Below are positions 24,535 to 34,017 of a stretch of 64,000 nt of DNA, in pieces. Position numbers and translations under genes: made by a program. The notes beneath the pieces were generated by a model. The model saw nothing but the letters and a program-made list of their open reading frames with translations, was not told the DNA's origin and made no database searches. This DNA is from Alloprevotella sp. GTDB taxonomy: Bacteria; Bacteroidota; Bacteroidia; Bacteroidales; Bacteroidaceae. Positions within the stretch are counted from its first letter, which is position 1; every line of letters starts with the position of its first letter. The stretch spans positions 124,001-188,000 of the forward strand of contig JAFVDF010000005.1 in NCBI GenBank assembly GCA_017478625.1. The letters run 5' to 3'.

Positions 24535-27500
24535 TTAGACTGGAATGACCTCCTCTAAATCTACATACCAAAGGAAGCCTTTAACATTGACATATCCAAC
24601 CTTATGAAGCAAATCTACATAGTTGCGAACCTGCCGTTTATACTTTACATTATCGGCGTCTGTTGAAAACTTAAAGTCTATCACCACAACTTCATCCCCA
24701 CGTTTCATCACTCGGTCTGGACGATACGCCCTATAATTCTGGGTCAATTTTAATTGCGGGTTTAGGAATGTCGTTTCATTAAATATAATCCAAGAACCGT
24801 CAAACCAATCGGTCGCACAAGGCTGTTGTAATATTTTGCTAAATTCCTCAAAAAGAGAAATACGTTCTTCTTCATTGATAAGCCCCTGATGATAGACTGT
24901 TGCTATAGCCCTTTCCAGGTCCTTTGCACAACCGATATACTCCATAATCTTGTGTCGGAGTTTTCCACGATCTATCAGAGTCCGCCATTTGGGTAATGGT
25001 TTTGACGTAGTATCTAAAAAATCTTTTGCCACATTGGATTGATGCAAATGTGGAATTACATCAGAATTTTCCCATCGGAAATTTACTTCTGTAGCCTGCG
25101 CCTCAAACGGACTATCTGATACAACATTCAATTTCTCTGTGGCAGGAATAGCTATTTCTCCCGTCTCAAAAACGCGCACCCTTCCCTCTTCTAAGACCTC
25201 TTCATCTTCTTCCACACAGACCTCATGCAGACAGGAAAGCGACGGAACAACTGTCGCTAACGACATTCCTATTTCAACGTCCTCAGCCCAAATGAAAAGA
25301 TTGGCTCTCGGACGTGTAAAAGCAACATAGACCAAGTTCAAATTATCTACAAGCCTTTCTGTCATTTCCTTATTGTAGGCTTCAGAAAAGGCCACAGATT
25401 CCTTCAAATCTTTGGGGATATTAACCGGTAAAAGATTTAATTGATTGTATGGCTCTTCCTGTGGACACATCCAAAGATAATCCTCGGAATCATGTCGGGA
25501 GGCTGTCAGCGACCAATCTACCTTCGGAATAAACACAGTATGAAATTCCAACCCCTTTGCCTTGTGAATTGTCAGAATTTGTATTCCGTCTGGCTGTGTG
25601 GGAGGAATTGTCTTAAAAGCAAGTACCTCATCAAAATACCGCAAGAATGAAGACAGTTTACTTCCCTCTCGAGCTACAAAATTACTTACTTCATCAAGAA
25701 AGCTTAATAAAAAAGCATTGTCTTCTTGTATTAGTTCATCCAGATTCAATAATTCAACAATCCGATGGCAACATTCCACAAGTGGCAACTTCAGTAGTTT
25801 GCTACGCTCATCATAAAGTTGACCCAATACCTCTGCTTCGGACAGATAGCCGTCGGCGTGTGGTGGTAAATTTTCAGATTCCGGTTGGGCATTATAATCA
25901 CGGCTGAGTTCCTTGAGATAAGCCACAGCAACGGTTTCCTTCATCTTTCGCCCACTTCCTTGCTTGTAATTACGATTAGCATACAGCCAGCGAAGTGCAC
26001 TAACCAAGGCCAGCACTAATCTTGACGATGAATATTCAAACATCTCGCTTGTCACAAGAGGAATCTTTGTCTCAAAAGACTGTAAATGGCTCTTTATATT
26101 TTTTATGGCACTCTTATTACGCACCAGAATTGCCATGTCTGTCCACTTAAGGCCTCTTGCGTGAAGCGATAGTATCTGACTACCTAGCGACAGGGACGTT
26201 TCGCCATTAACCACCTTTCCATTCTTCCTGCTAAAGCACAAGCGTACATATCCTCCTTTTCCTTTGCGTGGTATCTGCTGAGTTGTACTTTCGCTATATA
26301 TTTCTTGACAGATGGTTCTCTTAGCGTCGGAATCTATTTGCTTCGCTAATAAAGGGAACAGTTCGTTATTAAAATTGACTACATTAGCCAATGTACGGAA
26401 ATTGTTGTCTAATGTTATTGTTTCTGGCTGGCCTAGTCGTTTTATATCAGGCTCGTTCTCCATATTATGCAGTATTCGCCAATCGCCATCATTCCATCGG
26501 TAGATACTCTGCTTGACATCACCCACAACAACACACGAAAATCCGCCCGCCAAGCTATTCAGAAGCAATTTCTTTATATTCTTCCATTGTGTAAGGGCTG
26601 TATCTTGGAACTCATCTATCATAATATAACTGAAACGAGTCCCAACGCGCTCAAAGACAAAGGGCGAATCACTCTCGCCTATCAGCTTACTAAATAGCAT
26701 TTTCGTACGCGACAACAACATTGAGTTATGCGTACGCAGAACTACATTCAGTCGTTGCTCTAAGTCCAAAAGCAAACAGAGAGGCCGAGTGCTTTTTAAG
26801 ATTGTCTTACAAGTTATCAGATCGGAAAATGCTGCGGATAATTCAGATTGTAGTTTGCGAATGGCCAAAAGCACAGATTCTAGGGAGGCATCGTATTCTG
26901 CTCCCCTATAGGCTTTTTTGAAGATTCCTTCTGGCTTCTCTACTTTTTTAGAAATACTATCTATAATACCTGAATACTTTATTGTCTTTTTATCTTCCCA
27001 TGAATACGCTGAAGAAAAGTAGATCTGAATCTTATTCAGAAAGCCTTCATAGTGATTGTAACTAGAAATCTTCTCACTATGCAATTCCAGAATGTGCCGA
27101 CAGGCTTCTTCCGCATCAAGAGCGCGTTGATTAGCACGTTCTGCAATCTCTTTCAGTGTGTGCTCATATCTTTTTAAATCACTGGCACTTGAGAGCTGTT
27201 TCTTAGAACTTTCATCCAACTCTTGATATCTTTCTGCCAACAAATTTCTCTTTGCAAATTTTCCAAGATCCTTTCGAAGCATCCATTGGCTTGATTCTTC
27301 CATCTGCTGCTCTATATAGCCCACAAGCCAATCAAGCACTTTTTTGTCCTCTCCCGGGTGTTTTAAAAAGTTATCTACCGCATCATCAACTGCTTCATCG
27401 TTAGAAATTTCGACACGACTATTTAGCACCACACCTAACTCGTAAGCCACTGTGTGTAGCAAGCGCTGAAAAAACGAATCAATAGTCAAAATTGAAAAAT

Positions 27501-27825
27501 TGCTGTAGTCAGAAGTCAATAGATTTAGAGCCTTGGTCGCTCGGATTGGCACTTCTTCAGGAATTAAGCCCTCGGGACCGCCCAACACAAGGATATCTGC
27601 TAACAGCTGAGAGTCCACCTGTTCTTTCAGTCTATAGAGGAACGAAAGAATGCGTTCCTTCATCTCCGTAGTAGCCTTGTTCGTAAAGGTAATGCCTAGC
27701 ATTTCACGATGCGCATTAGGATTATGAACCGTGGCAAGAAGATGCGCCACGAAACGAGTGGCTAATGTATAAGTTTTACCAGCACCAGCAGAAGCTCGAA
27801 TTATGGTAAGCGGGGTTTGGGGCAT
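24535..27825 (-). CDS. UvrD/RecB-type helicase with C-terminal nuclease domain (AddA-like)
   Basis: The product has 1096 residues. Superfamily 1 motifs in order: Walker A RASAGAGKTYTLATRF at the N-terminus, motif II IMIDEFQDTALTQW, motif III GDVKQSIYRWNDGD, motif V QILTIHKAKGLEFHTVF and motif VI VYVAFTRPRANLFIW. The last 150 residues contain YRPDRVMKRGDEVVVIDFKF and RQVRNYVDLL, a RecB-family PD-(D/E)xK nuclease core. Such proteins resect double-strand ends for recombination. I chose the ATG at 27825: a TAATTTTG box at 27856-27863 leaves too little leader for ATGs upstream of about 27843. The usual AddB-like partner gene is not adjacent; DUF1599 is divergent. Confidence 0.85.
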   Translation of the reverse strand: MPQTPLTIIRASAGAGKTYTLATRFVAHLLATVHNPNAHREMLGITFTNKATTEMKERILSFLYRLKEQVDSQLLADILVLGGPEGLIPEEVPIRATKALNLLTSDYSNFSILTIDSFFQRLLHTVAYELGVVLNSRVEISNDEAVDDAVDNFLKHPGEDKKVLDWLVGYIEQQMEESSQWMLRKDLGKFAKRNLLAERYQELDESSKKQLSSASDLKRYEHTLKEIAERANQRALDAEEACRHILELHSEKISSYNHYEGFLNKIQIYFSSAYSWEDKKTIKYSGIIDSISKKVEKPEGIFKKAYRGAEYDASLESVLLAIRKLQSELSAAFSDLITCKTILKSTRPLCLLLDLEQRLNVVLRTHNSMLLSRTKMLFSKLIGESDSPFVFERVGTRFSYIMIDEFQDTALTQWKNIKKLLLNSLAGGFSCVVVGDVKQSIYRWNDGDWRILHNMENEPDIKRLGQPETITLDNNFRTLANVVNFNNELFPLLAKQIDSDAKRTICQEIYSESTTQQIPRKGKGGYVRLCFSRKNGKVVNGETSLSLGSQILSLHARGLKWTDMAILVRNKSAIKNIKSHLQSFETKIPLVTSEMFEYSSSRLVLALVSALRWLYANRNYKQGSGRKMKETVAVAYLKELSRDYNAQPESENLPPHADGYLSEAEVLGQLYDERSKLLKLPLVECCHRIVELLNLDELIQEDNAFLLSFLDEVSNFVAREGSKLSSFLRYFDEVLAFKTIPPTQPDGIQILTIHKAKGLEFHTVFIPKVDWSLTASRHDSEDYLWMCPQEEPYNQLNLLPVNIPKDLKESVAFSEAYNKEMTERLVDNLNLVYVAFTRPRANLFIWAEDVEIGMSLATVVPSLSCLHEVCVEEDEEVLEEGRVRVFETGEIAIPATEKLNVVSDSPFEAQATEVNFRWENSDVIPHLHQSNVAKDFLDTTSKPLPKWRTLIDRGKLRHKIMEYIGCAKDLERAIATVYHQGLINEEERISLFEEFSKILQQPCATDWFDGSWIIFNETTFLNPQLKLTQNYRAYRPDRVMKRGDEVVVIDFKFSTDADNVKYKRQVRNYVDLLHKVGYVNVKGFLWYVDLEEVIPV

Positions 27826-27991
27826 AAGATGAACGGATTGCATTGAGACGTGGAACAAAATTACAGATTTCCCCAAAAAATTCAGTATGCAATCTGCTAA
27901 ATAGGCTTTTCTCTCTGAGAAATAGTCTCAGTTTTTGCATTTTCCTGTTCTAACAATTAAATTTGCTCCTATTATACTAATAGGAAAGACT

Positions 27992-28543
27992 ATGCCTCAT
28001 AAAAAAACAGAAGAGGAATTCCATGATGTGCTTACACAATGCCGTCAACTCTTTGAGAAAAAACTTTACGATTACAATACTGCTTGGAGAATTCTCCGTC
28101 CAATGTCTTTATGCGACCAGCTACTTATAAAAGTGCGCCGGTGCCGTTCTTTGGAAACCCTCTCCGAACATCTCGTAGATGAAGGAATCGTCAGCGAATA
28201 CATAGGCATTGTCAACTATTCTATCATTGGATTGATACAACTTAGCCTTGGGTATGCTGACGAAGCAGATTTGTCCAACGAAAGTGCGCTCGAAGCTTAC
28301 GACCGTTGCGCTACTGCCACAATGGATCTTATGACAAGGAAGAATCATGACTATGGCGAGGCTTGGCGAGATATGGAGACGACCTCCTATACCGATCTGA
28401 TTTTGATGAAGATCCTCCGGACAAAGCAAATCCTCCAACTTGGTGGCCAAACGCTAGTCAGCGAGGGCGTTGATGCTAATTTTCAGGATATTATTAATTA
28501 TGCTATCTTTGGCTTAATTAAGTTCACGATTGAAAACAAGTAA
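27992..28543 (+). CDS. DUF1599 protein (duplicated nucleotide-modification-associated domain)
   Basis: The product has 183 residues from the ATG at 27992 ([10 protein letters not shown]); a longer frame upstream adds 19 unlikely residues. The domain occurs twice: [33 protein letters not shown] and, about 100 residues later, [33 protein letters not shown], each with YxxAWR and a following K/R-rich helix. The family, also called nucleotide modification associated domain 1, has no proven function in Bacteroidetes. It overlaps the DoxX start by 14 bp, and the pair precedes tpiA in many Bacteroidales. Confidence 0.85.
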   Translation: MPHKKTEEEFHDVLTQCRQLFEKKLYDYNTAWRILRPMSLCDQLLIKVRRCRSLETLSEHLVDEGIVSEYIGIVNYSIIGLIQLSLGYADEADLSNESALEAYDRCATATMDLMTRKNHDYGEAWRDMETTSYTDLILMKILRTKQILQLGGQTLVSEGVDANFQDIINYAIFGLIKFTIENK

Positions 28544-30449
28544 GACAGGTTCCTTCTTGATACATACGTGCATCATTATCTTAGGTGTCACGTTTGTTAT
28601 CTCCGGTTTTTTGAAAGCCATCGACCCTCTGGGGATGGGTTTCAAGTTGCGGGCCTATTTTACCTCTTGGGGCATAGACGTACTAGCCTATAGCAGACAA
28701 CTATTCATCCCTGTATTGGCTTTATGCACCTTTGAATTCTGCATAGGCATTAATCTGCTTCTGGGAATCCGTAGGAAAACCACGACATTGCTGGCTTTAA
28801 TCTTTATGTCGTTGGTTTCTCTGCTTACATTGTACATTTATCTTTTCAATCCAGTCCCAGATTGCGGATGCTTTGGCGATGCGATACTCCTTTCTCACGC
28901 TCAGACACTCGGAAAGAATCTGATTTTATTAGCCTGTGCTATTGTCGCATTTCTATTCTCTAGACATACAATCCGTGTCATCTCAGAAAGAAACCAATGG
29001 ATTATTGCCATCTGTGCCATTCTCTATATCATTGGTCTCACTATTTATTCTGTCCGTCACCTCCCACCGCTAGATTTCAGTCCATATAAGGAAGGGGCAG
29101 ACCTCAAGGCCGCTTTTTATGGAACAGAAACATCTATGGATGACTTGGCCCTACTTAATTTGGCATTCTATGATGACTCTGGAGAAGATATCGTAGAAAC
29201 GCTTGCCACCGATACTTCCGCCACGTTTTTACTTACTATCCCCGAAGAAAACAGTGCAGATGATGGCAATAATGATCGCATTAACGATTTGTATGACTAT
29301 TGCCTTGACAACGGTCTCCAATTCTATGGGGTGATTGCTGCATCCGATGCCTCTTTTAAAAGCCACTGGACAGATAGAACTGGAGCCACCTATCCTATTC
29401 TATATGGCGACAGCGAACAACTAAAATCGCTTGTCCGCTCAAACCCTGGATTATTGATGTTCCGGAATGGGAAAATCGTAAAAAAATGGAGTCAAAATGA
29501 TTTGCCCGTATTTGAACAAACAGACATCAACGGCATTTCCACCCCACAAACAAGCCAGCCCTTGCGTGCATTATGGCTTTTGCTCGCTTTCTTAATCCCA
29601 TCAACGCTCGCTATAATTGCAGACCGGCTTTGGATAAACAGAAAATTCAAAAAGCATTATAATTTTTTAAATCAACTAATTAGACGAAAAATGAGAAAAA
29701 AGATTGTAGCAGGTAACTGGAAGATGAATAAGAACCTGCAAGAAGGAGTGGCTTTGGCCAAAGAACTTACTGCAACACTTGAGGCTGATGCACCAAATTG
29801 TGGTGTGGTTATCTGCACACCGTTTATTCATTTGGCAAAAGTCGCTGAAGTTATAAACCCAGAACTTATTGGTCTAGGCGCACAAAACTGTGCAGATAAA
29901 GAAAAGGGTGCATATACGGGTGAAGTATCAGCCGAAATGGTAAAAAGCACAGGAGCAAACTTCGTAATCCTCGGTCATAGCGAACGGAGAGCCTACTACA
30001 ACGAAACACCTGAAATATTAAAAGAAAAAGTTAAACTGGCTCTTGCTAACGACTTACAGATTATTTTCTGCATTGGCGAGGTCTTGGAAGAAAGAGAAGC
30101 CGGGAAGCAGAACGAAGTGGTACGCGCACAGTTGGAAGGTTCGCTATGGGAACTCACGCAAGCAGAATTTAAAAACATTATCTTAGCCTACGAACCTGTT
30201 TGGGCCATTGGTACAGGAAAAACGGCCACGGCTGAACAGGCTCAGGATATGCACGCATTTATCCGCAATACCATAGCCGAAAAGTTTGGTCAGGAAACGG
30301 CCGACGAAACTACCATTCTCTATGGTGGAAGCTGCAAACCAAGCAATGCCAAAGAACTTTTCAGCAAACCCGATGTAGACGGCGGTCTGATTGGTGGCGC
30401 CGCGTTGAAAGTAGAAGACTTCAAGGGCATCATTGATGCTTGGAAATAA
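28530..30449 (+). CDS. DoxX/MauE-like membrane protein continuous in frame with triosephosphate isomerase
   Basis: The single open frame has 639 codons. Residues 1-170 form four to five membrane helices with the DoxX/MauE-type motif [12 protein letters not shown]. Residues about 190-345 look like a thioredoxin-fold domain ([22 protein letters not shown]). A further membrane segment ([18 protein letters not shown], about 350-367) is followed by [14 protein letters not shown] and then the normal TpiA start. Homologues usually end near residue 375. Here there is no stop: the bases between (29652-29690) look like an old AT-rich intergenic spacer. Removing one T from the T6 run at 29663-29668 would restore a TAA stop at once. 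So it is either a true fusion, a slippage-prone junction, or a sequencing error. Confidence 0.7.
   Translation: MKTSKTGSFLIHTCIIILGVTFVISGFLKAIDPLGMGFKLRAYFTSWGIDVLAYSRQLFIPVLALCTFEFCIGINLLLGIRRKTTTLLALIFMSLVSLLTLYIYLFNPVPDCGCFGDAILLSHAQTLGKNLILLACAIVAFLFSRHTIRVISERNQWIIAICAILYIIGLTIYSVRHLPPLDFSPYKEGADLKAAFYGTETSMDDLALLNLAFYDDSGEDIVETLATDTSATFLLTIPEENSADDGNNDRINDLYDYCLDNGLQFYGVIAASDASFKSHWTDRTGATYPILYGDSEQLKSLVRSNPGLLMFRNGKIVKKWSQNDLPVFEQTDINGISTPQTSQPLRALWLLLAFLIPSTLAIIADRLWINRKFKKHYNFLNQLIRRKMRKKIVAGNWKMNKNLQEGVALAKELTATLEADAPNCGVVICTPFIHLAKVAEVINPELIGLGAQNCADKEKGAYTGEVSAEMVKSTGANFVILGHSERRAYYNETPEILKEKVKLALANDLQIIFCIGEVLEEREAGKQNEVVRAQLEGSLWELTQAEFKNIILAYEPVWAIGTGKTATAEQAQDMHAFIRNTIAEKFGQETADETTILYGGSCKPSNAKELFSKPDVDGGLIGGAALKVEDFKGIIDAWK
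29691..30449 (+). CDS. tpiA: triosephosphate isomerase (start inside the fused frame)
   Basis: From the ATG at 29691 the product is 252 residues, the normal TpiA length. The enzyme interconverts dihydroxyacetone phosphate and glyceraldehyde 3-phosphate in the cytoplasm. AGNWKMNK holds the catalytic Lys, ILGHSERR the His, [14 protein letters not shown] the Glu and mobile loop 6, and [10 protein letters not shown] and GGLIGGAAL bind phosphate. The AT-rich bases before this ATG resemble other start regions here. So independent initiation is likely even though the upstream membrane-protein frame runs into it. A membrane-tethered copy would be made only by read-through. Confidence 0.95.
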   Translation: MRKKIVAGNWKMNKNLQEGVALAKELTATLEADAPNCGVVICTPFIHLAKVAEVINPELIGLGAQNCADKEKGAYTGEVSAEMVKSTGANFVILGHSERRAYYNETPEILKEKVKLALANDLQIIFCIGEVLEEREAGKQNEVVRAQLEGSLWELTQAEFKNIILAYEPVWAIGTGKTATAEQAQDMHAFIRNTIAEKFGQETADETTILYGGSCKPSNAKELFSKPDVDGGLIGGAALKVEDFKGIIDAWK

Positions 30450-30481
30450 TTTAAAACCCCATCCCTTTAACAGAAAAAACA

Positions 30482-31126
30482 ATGACGCACGTATTTTCCA
30501 TAACGCCCTCATTGCTTTTCTATAAGAAAATGGTCCATGGCCTATGCTCTTTTACTCGGGGCATAGTGCCATGTGGCATTTCCGGCTTCGTGGCATGTTG
30601 CGTCCTTATGATAGGACTGAGTGCGACAGCCACAGCTCAGACTTTTACCAAGAAAGTTCAAGTCCCACATGCAAATGGTGGCAAACTGACTATTATTGAG
30701 AAAGGAAAAGTTGATACTATCATTGACAACATTCCTCAAACTCAACCCAAGCAGGTACCTGCTGAAAAGAAACAACCAGCCAACGAGTCGCAAGACACCA
30801 CAAAACTAAAAGAATCGCTGTCCGAAGACCAAACGCCGGAGGATAACGTTACTACCCGACAGGCCATTGATGTATTTAGAATCCAAATCTATACTGGCGG
30901 AAACTCGCGTCAGTCCAAACAACGCGCAGAACAGATAAGGCAACAATGTAAAAGTGCGTTTCCCGAGTTAAATGTATATGTCCGCTTTATCTCTCCACAC
31001 TGGGTATGCCGTGTGGGAAATTTCAGGACCAGGCAGACCGCACAGCGATATGCCCAACAGATCAAGAATAAAAAGATTAGTTACGAGACCCGTATCCTAT
31101 CCTCAAAAATATATAAGAAACAGTGA
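30482..31126 (+). CDS. exported SPOR-domain protein
   Basis: The product has 214 residues. A hydrophobic segment at about 33-52 ([19 protein letters not shown]) is a signal peptide or anchor; the start may lie later, at the ATG at 30530. A polar, Pro/Gln/Lys-rich linker runs from about 75 to 130. A C-terminal SPOR domain follows ([49 protein letters not shown]), a fold that binds denuded peptidoglycan at division sites. It is encoded between tpiA and folE, as in many Bacteroidales, and its TGA stop overlaps the folE ATG by one base. Confidence 0.85.
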   Translation: MTHVFSITPSLLFYKKMVHGLCSFTRGIVPCGISGFVACCVLMIGLSATATAQTFTKKVQVPHANGGKLTIIEKGKVDTIIDNIPQTQPKQVPAEKKQPANESQDTTKLKESLSEDQTPEDNVTTRQAIDVFRIQIYTGGNSRQSKQRAEQIRQQCKSAFPELNVYVRFISPHWVCRVGNFRTRQTAQRYAQQIKNKKISYETRILSSKIYKKQ

Positions 31127-31704
31127 TGAACACCGAAGATAAAATATCAGCCATCAAACCTCTGGTCGGCCAAATCCTCTCCAATTTGGGAGAAGACCCC
31201 GAACGGGAAGGGCTTCTTAAAACCCCTGAGCGCGTAGCCAAAGCTATGACTGAATTAACCCGAGGCTATGAACAGAATCCCATTGAAGTGCTTTGTTCGG
31301 CCAGGTTTAAGGAAGACTACAAGCACATGGTTATCGTAAAAGATATTCAATTCTATTCACTCTGCGAACACCATCTGTTACCTTTCTATGGAAAAGCCCA
31401 TGTGGCTTATATCCCCAATGGCTACATCACAGGGTTGTCAAAGATTGCCCGTGTAGTTGATATCTACTCGCACAGACTACAGGTACAAGAGCGCCTGACA
31501 TCCCAGATAAAGGAAAGCATACAGCAAGCACTTAATCCTCTGGGTGTGATGGTCGTATTAGAGGCTAAACACATGTGCATGCAGATGCGAGGCATTGCAA
31601 AGGCTAATTCTATCACGACAACGTCCGACTTCAGCGGAGCCTTTTCACAGGCTAAGACGCGAGAAGAATTTCTGCAACTTATCCAACCCCATCAATCACT
31701 ATAA
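31126..31704 (+). CDS. folE: GTP cyclohydrolase I
   Basis: The 192-residue product converts GTP to 7,8-dihydroneopterin triphosphate, the first step of folate synthesis. Zinc and active-site motifs are visible: [20 protein letters not shown] (Cys and two His), [22 protein letters not shown], and [11 protein letters not shown] with the second zinc Cys. I chose the ATG at 31126 in the TGATG overlap with the SPOR gene; a GTG one codon earlier would also read. Coupling to the SPOR gene is therefore likely. Confidence 0.97.
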   Translation: MNTEDKISAIKPLVGQILSNLGEDPEREGLLKTPERVAKAMTELTRGYEQNPIEVLCSARFKEDYKHMVIVKDIQFYSLCEHHLLPFYGKAHVAYIPNGYITGLSKIARVVDIYSHRLQVQERLTSQIKESIQQALNPLGVMVVLEAKHMCMQMRGIAKANSITTTSDFSGAFSQAKTREEFLQLIQPHQSL

Positions 31705-31725
31705 TAAATTAATCAATCCACAGGT

Positions 31726-32766
31726 ATGAAGAAGAGAATTTTGGTAACAGGTGGCACGGGTTTTATTGGCTCGCATACATCTGTTGAACTTATAGAATCG
31801 GGCTACGATGTAGTTATTGTGGACAATCTCTCTAACTCGAAGGCCGATGTTATATACGGCATCGAAAAAATCACGGGTATCCGCCCCGCATTTGAGCAGG
31901 TAGATTGCACAGACCTCCCTGCTCTCGAGAATGTATTGAGGAAGTATCAACCGATAGAAGGTATCATTCATTTTGCTGCAAGCAAGGCGGTTGGCGAGAG
32001 CGTAAAGGAACCACTTAAATACTACCGCAACAACACGGTTTCCACTATCAACCTTTTGGAATTGATGCCACAATTTGGAATCAAGGGGTTTATCTTCTCT
32101 TCATCTTGTACCGTTTATGGACAGCCCAACACGGAGAATTTACCGGTAAGAGAGACTTCTCCGCGTCAAGATGCAGAAAGCCCCTACGGCAACACGAAAA
32201 AAATTGACGAAGATATTATTACGGATTTCTGTAAAAGTGGCGCACCGATACAGGCTATTCTGCTCCGCTATTTTAACCCTATTGGAGCACACCCTACAGC
32301 CATCATAGGCGAACTCCCCAATGGTGTGCCGGCAAACCTTATCCCCTATTTGACGCAAACGGCTATCGGTATTCGTGAATGCCTGAGCGTATTTGGCGAT
32401 GACTATAACACGCCGGATGGTTCCTGCATACGAGATTATATTTACATCGTCGATTTGGCCAAGGCTCATGTGGCTGCTATGGAGCGCATACTGAATGGAA
32501 AGTCTGACAAGCAGGTAGATATTTTCAACATAGGGACAGGTACAGGCGTAAGCGTGCTGGAACTCATCCACACCTTTGAAAAATGCACGGGCGTAAAGTT
32601 AAACTACAAGATTGTAGGCCGACGTGCGGGCGATATAGAGCAAGTATGGGGCAATGTGGACAAAGCCAACAAAATCCTAGGCTGGCACGCCACTCACACC
32701 CTCGAAGATGCCCTTTCCTCTGCTTGGAAATGGCAACAAAAACTTCGGGCCGACGGTGTAATGTAG
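31726..32766 (+). CDS. galE: UDP-glucose 4-epimerase
   Basis: The 346-residue extended short-chain dehydrogenase has GGTGFIGSHTSVELIESG (NAD binding). Its catalytic Ser lies in FSSSCTVYGQP and the YxxxK pair in SPYGNTKKIDED. LRYFNPIGAHPTAIIGE and DGSCIRDYIYIVDLAKAHV are GalE signatures. The enzyme interconverts UDP-glucose and UDP-galactose for galactose use and surface polysaccharide. It lies 21 bp after folE. Close relatives acting on UDP-GlcNAc exist; substrate range cannot be read here with certainty. Confidence 0.93.
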   Translation: MKKRILVTGGTGFIGSHTSVELIESGYDVVIVDNLSNSKADVIYGIEKITGIRPAFEQVDCTDLPALENVLRKYQPIEGIIHFAASKAVGESVKEPLKYYRNNTVSTINLLELMPQFGIKGFIFSSSCTVYGQPNTENLPVRETSPRQDAESPYGNTKKIDEDIITDFCKSGAPIQAILLRYFNPIGAHPTAIIGELPNGVPANLIPYLTQTAIGIRECLSVFGDDYNTPDGSCIRDYIYIVDLAKAHVAAMERILNGKSDKQVDIFNIGTGTGVSVLELIHTFEKCTGVKLNYKIVGRRAGDIEQVWGNVDKANKILGWHATHTLEDALSSAWKWQQKLRADGVM

Positions 32767-32806
32767 TCTGTTCTTTCTTTGCATAATTTCAGAATTATAT
32801 CAAGCA

Positions 32807-33973
32807 TTGAAACCTTCCTCTGACATTATTTCCTCGCTTCCCATTCCTTGCTACGTAATGGACGAGACGCGCCTGCGACAGAATCTGAGTCTCATCCGCC
32901 AGATTTCCCTACGTGCAGATGTGGAGTTCATTATGGCGTTCAAGGCTTTTGCCTTGTGGCGTACATTTCCAATCTTCCGTGAGTATATCTCGCATACTGC
33001 GTCTTCTTCACTCTATGAAGCTCGCCTGGCATTTGAAGAATTTGGCAGTAAGTCACATATTTTCTCTCCGGCTTATGAGGAAGATACCTTTTCAAAACTT
33101 CTCCCCATTTGTAGCCACCTCACGTTCAATTCACTCAGCCAATATGAGCGATTCAAGAGCGACGTATGCAAACACCAGAAAAATGTAGCTTTTGGTTTAC
33201 GCATCAACCCCGAATATAGCGAAATCACCACCGAGCTCTACAATCCCTGCGCCCGAGGTTCTCGCTTCGGCGTTTTATCTGCCAATATGCCTGAGCGATT
33301 ACCCGAAGGCATAAGTGGACTGCATTGTCACAACCATTGTGAGAGCGACTCCTACGCTTTGGCACACACATTAGAACATATCACAGCAAAGTTTGATCCT
33401 TGGTTGCGTCAGGCAGAATGGCTGAATCTTGGCGGGGGCCATCTTGTAACAAGGGCCGACTATGATGTGGAACACTTAATTCGTACGATCAACGATTTCC
33501 ATAAGCGCTACCCCCATCTGCACATCATCTTTGAACCGGGGAGTGCTTTTACCTGGCAAACAGGAGAACTATACGCCAAGGTTATTGATATCGTAGAGAA
33601 TTACGGCATACGCACAGCCATACTAAACGTAAGTTTTACCTGCCACATGCCCGATTGTCTGGAGATGCCTTATCATCCTGAAATCATCGGGGCCAAAGTG
33701 GTCAGTCCGTCCCAGTCCGCAACGGGACAACATCTATATAGGCTCGGCGGTAACAGCTGTCTAAGTGGCGATTATATGGGCACTTGGGAATTTGCAGAAC
33801 CGCTCCACGTAGGCGACATCCTTACATTCTGCGACATGATCCACTATACCACTGTTAAAACCAATATGTTCAATGGTGTCTCCCACCCCTCCCTGTGTCT
33901 GCGCAAGGAGGATGGCAGTGTACAAGTGCTTCGTACATTCCAATATGAAGACTATCGTGACAGAATGGACTAG
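32807..33973 (+). CDS. nspC: carboxynorspermidine/carboxyspermidine decarboxylase
   Basis: This 388-residue PLP enzyme of the alanine-racemase-like fold makes spermidine (or norspermidine) by decarboxylation. The PLP lysine lies in FIMAFKAFALW; HCHNHCESDS, LGGGHLVTRADY and FEPGSAFTW are family motifs, and NVSFTCHMPDCLEMPYHPE holds the C-terminal active-site residues. The start is TTG at 32807: no ATG lies between it and an upstream in-frame stop, and the next ATG (32858) would cut off the conserved LPIPCYVMDE strand. No carboxyspermidine dehydrogenase gene is adjacent. Polyamine synthesis is thus only half visible. Confidence 0.92.
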   Translation: MKPSSDIISSLPIPCYVMDETRLRQNLSLIRQISLRADVEFIMAFKAFALWRTFPIFREYISHTASSSLYEARLAFEEFGSKSHIFSPAYEEDTFSKLLPICSHLTFNSLSQYERFKSDVCKHQKNVAFGLRINPEYSEITTELYNPCARGSRFGVLSANMPERLPEGISGLHCHNHCESDSYALAHTLEHITAKFDPWLRQAEWLNLGGGHLVTRADYDVEHLIRTINDFHKRYPHLHIIFEPGSAFTWQTGELYAKVIDIVENYGIRTAILNVSFTCHMPDCLEMPYHPEIIGAKVVSPSQSATGQHLYRLGGNSCLSGDYMGTWEFAEPLHVGDILTFCDMIHYTTVKTNMFNGVSHPSLCLRKEDGSVQVLRTFQYEDYRDRMD

Positions 33974-34017
33974 CCTTTTTCTTGATTCAATATTCACTTC
34001 AAACAATACTATCCTAT

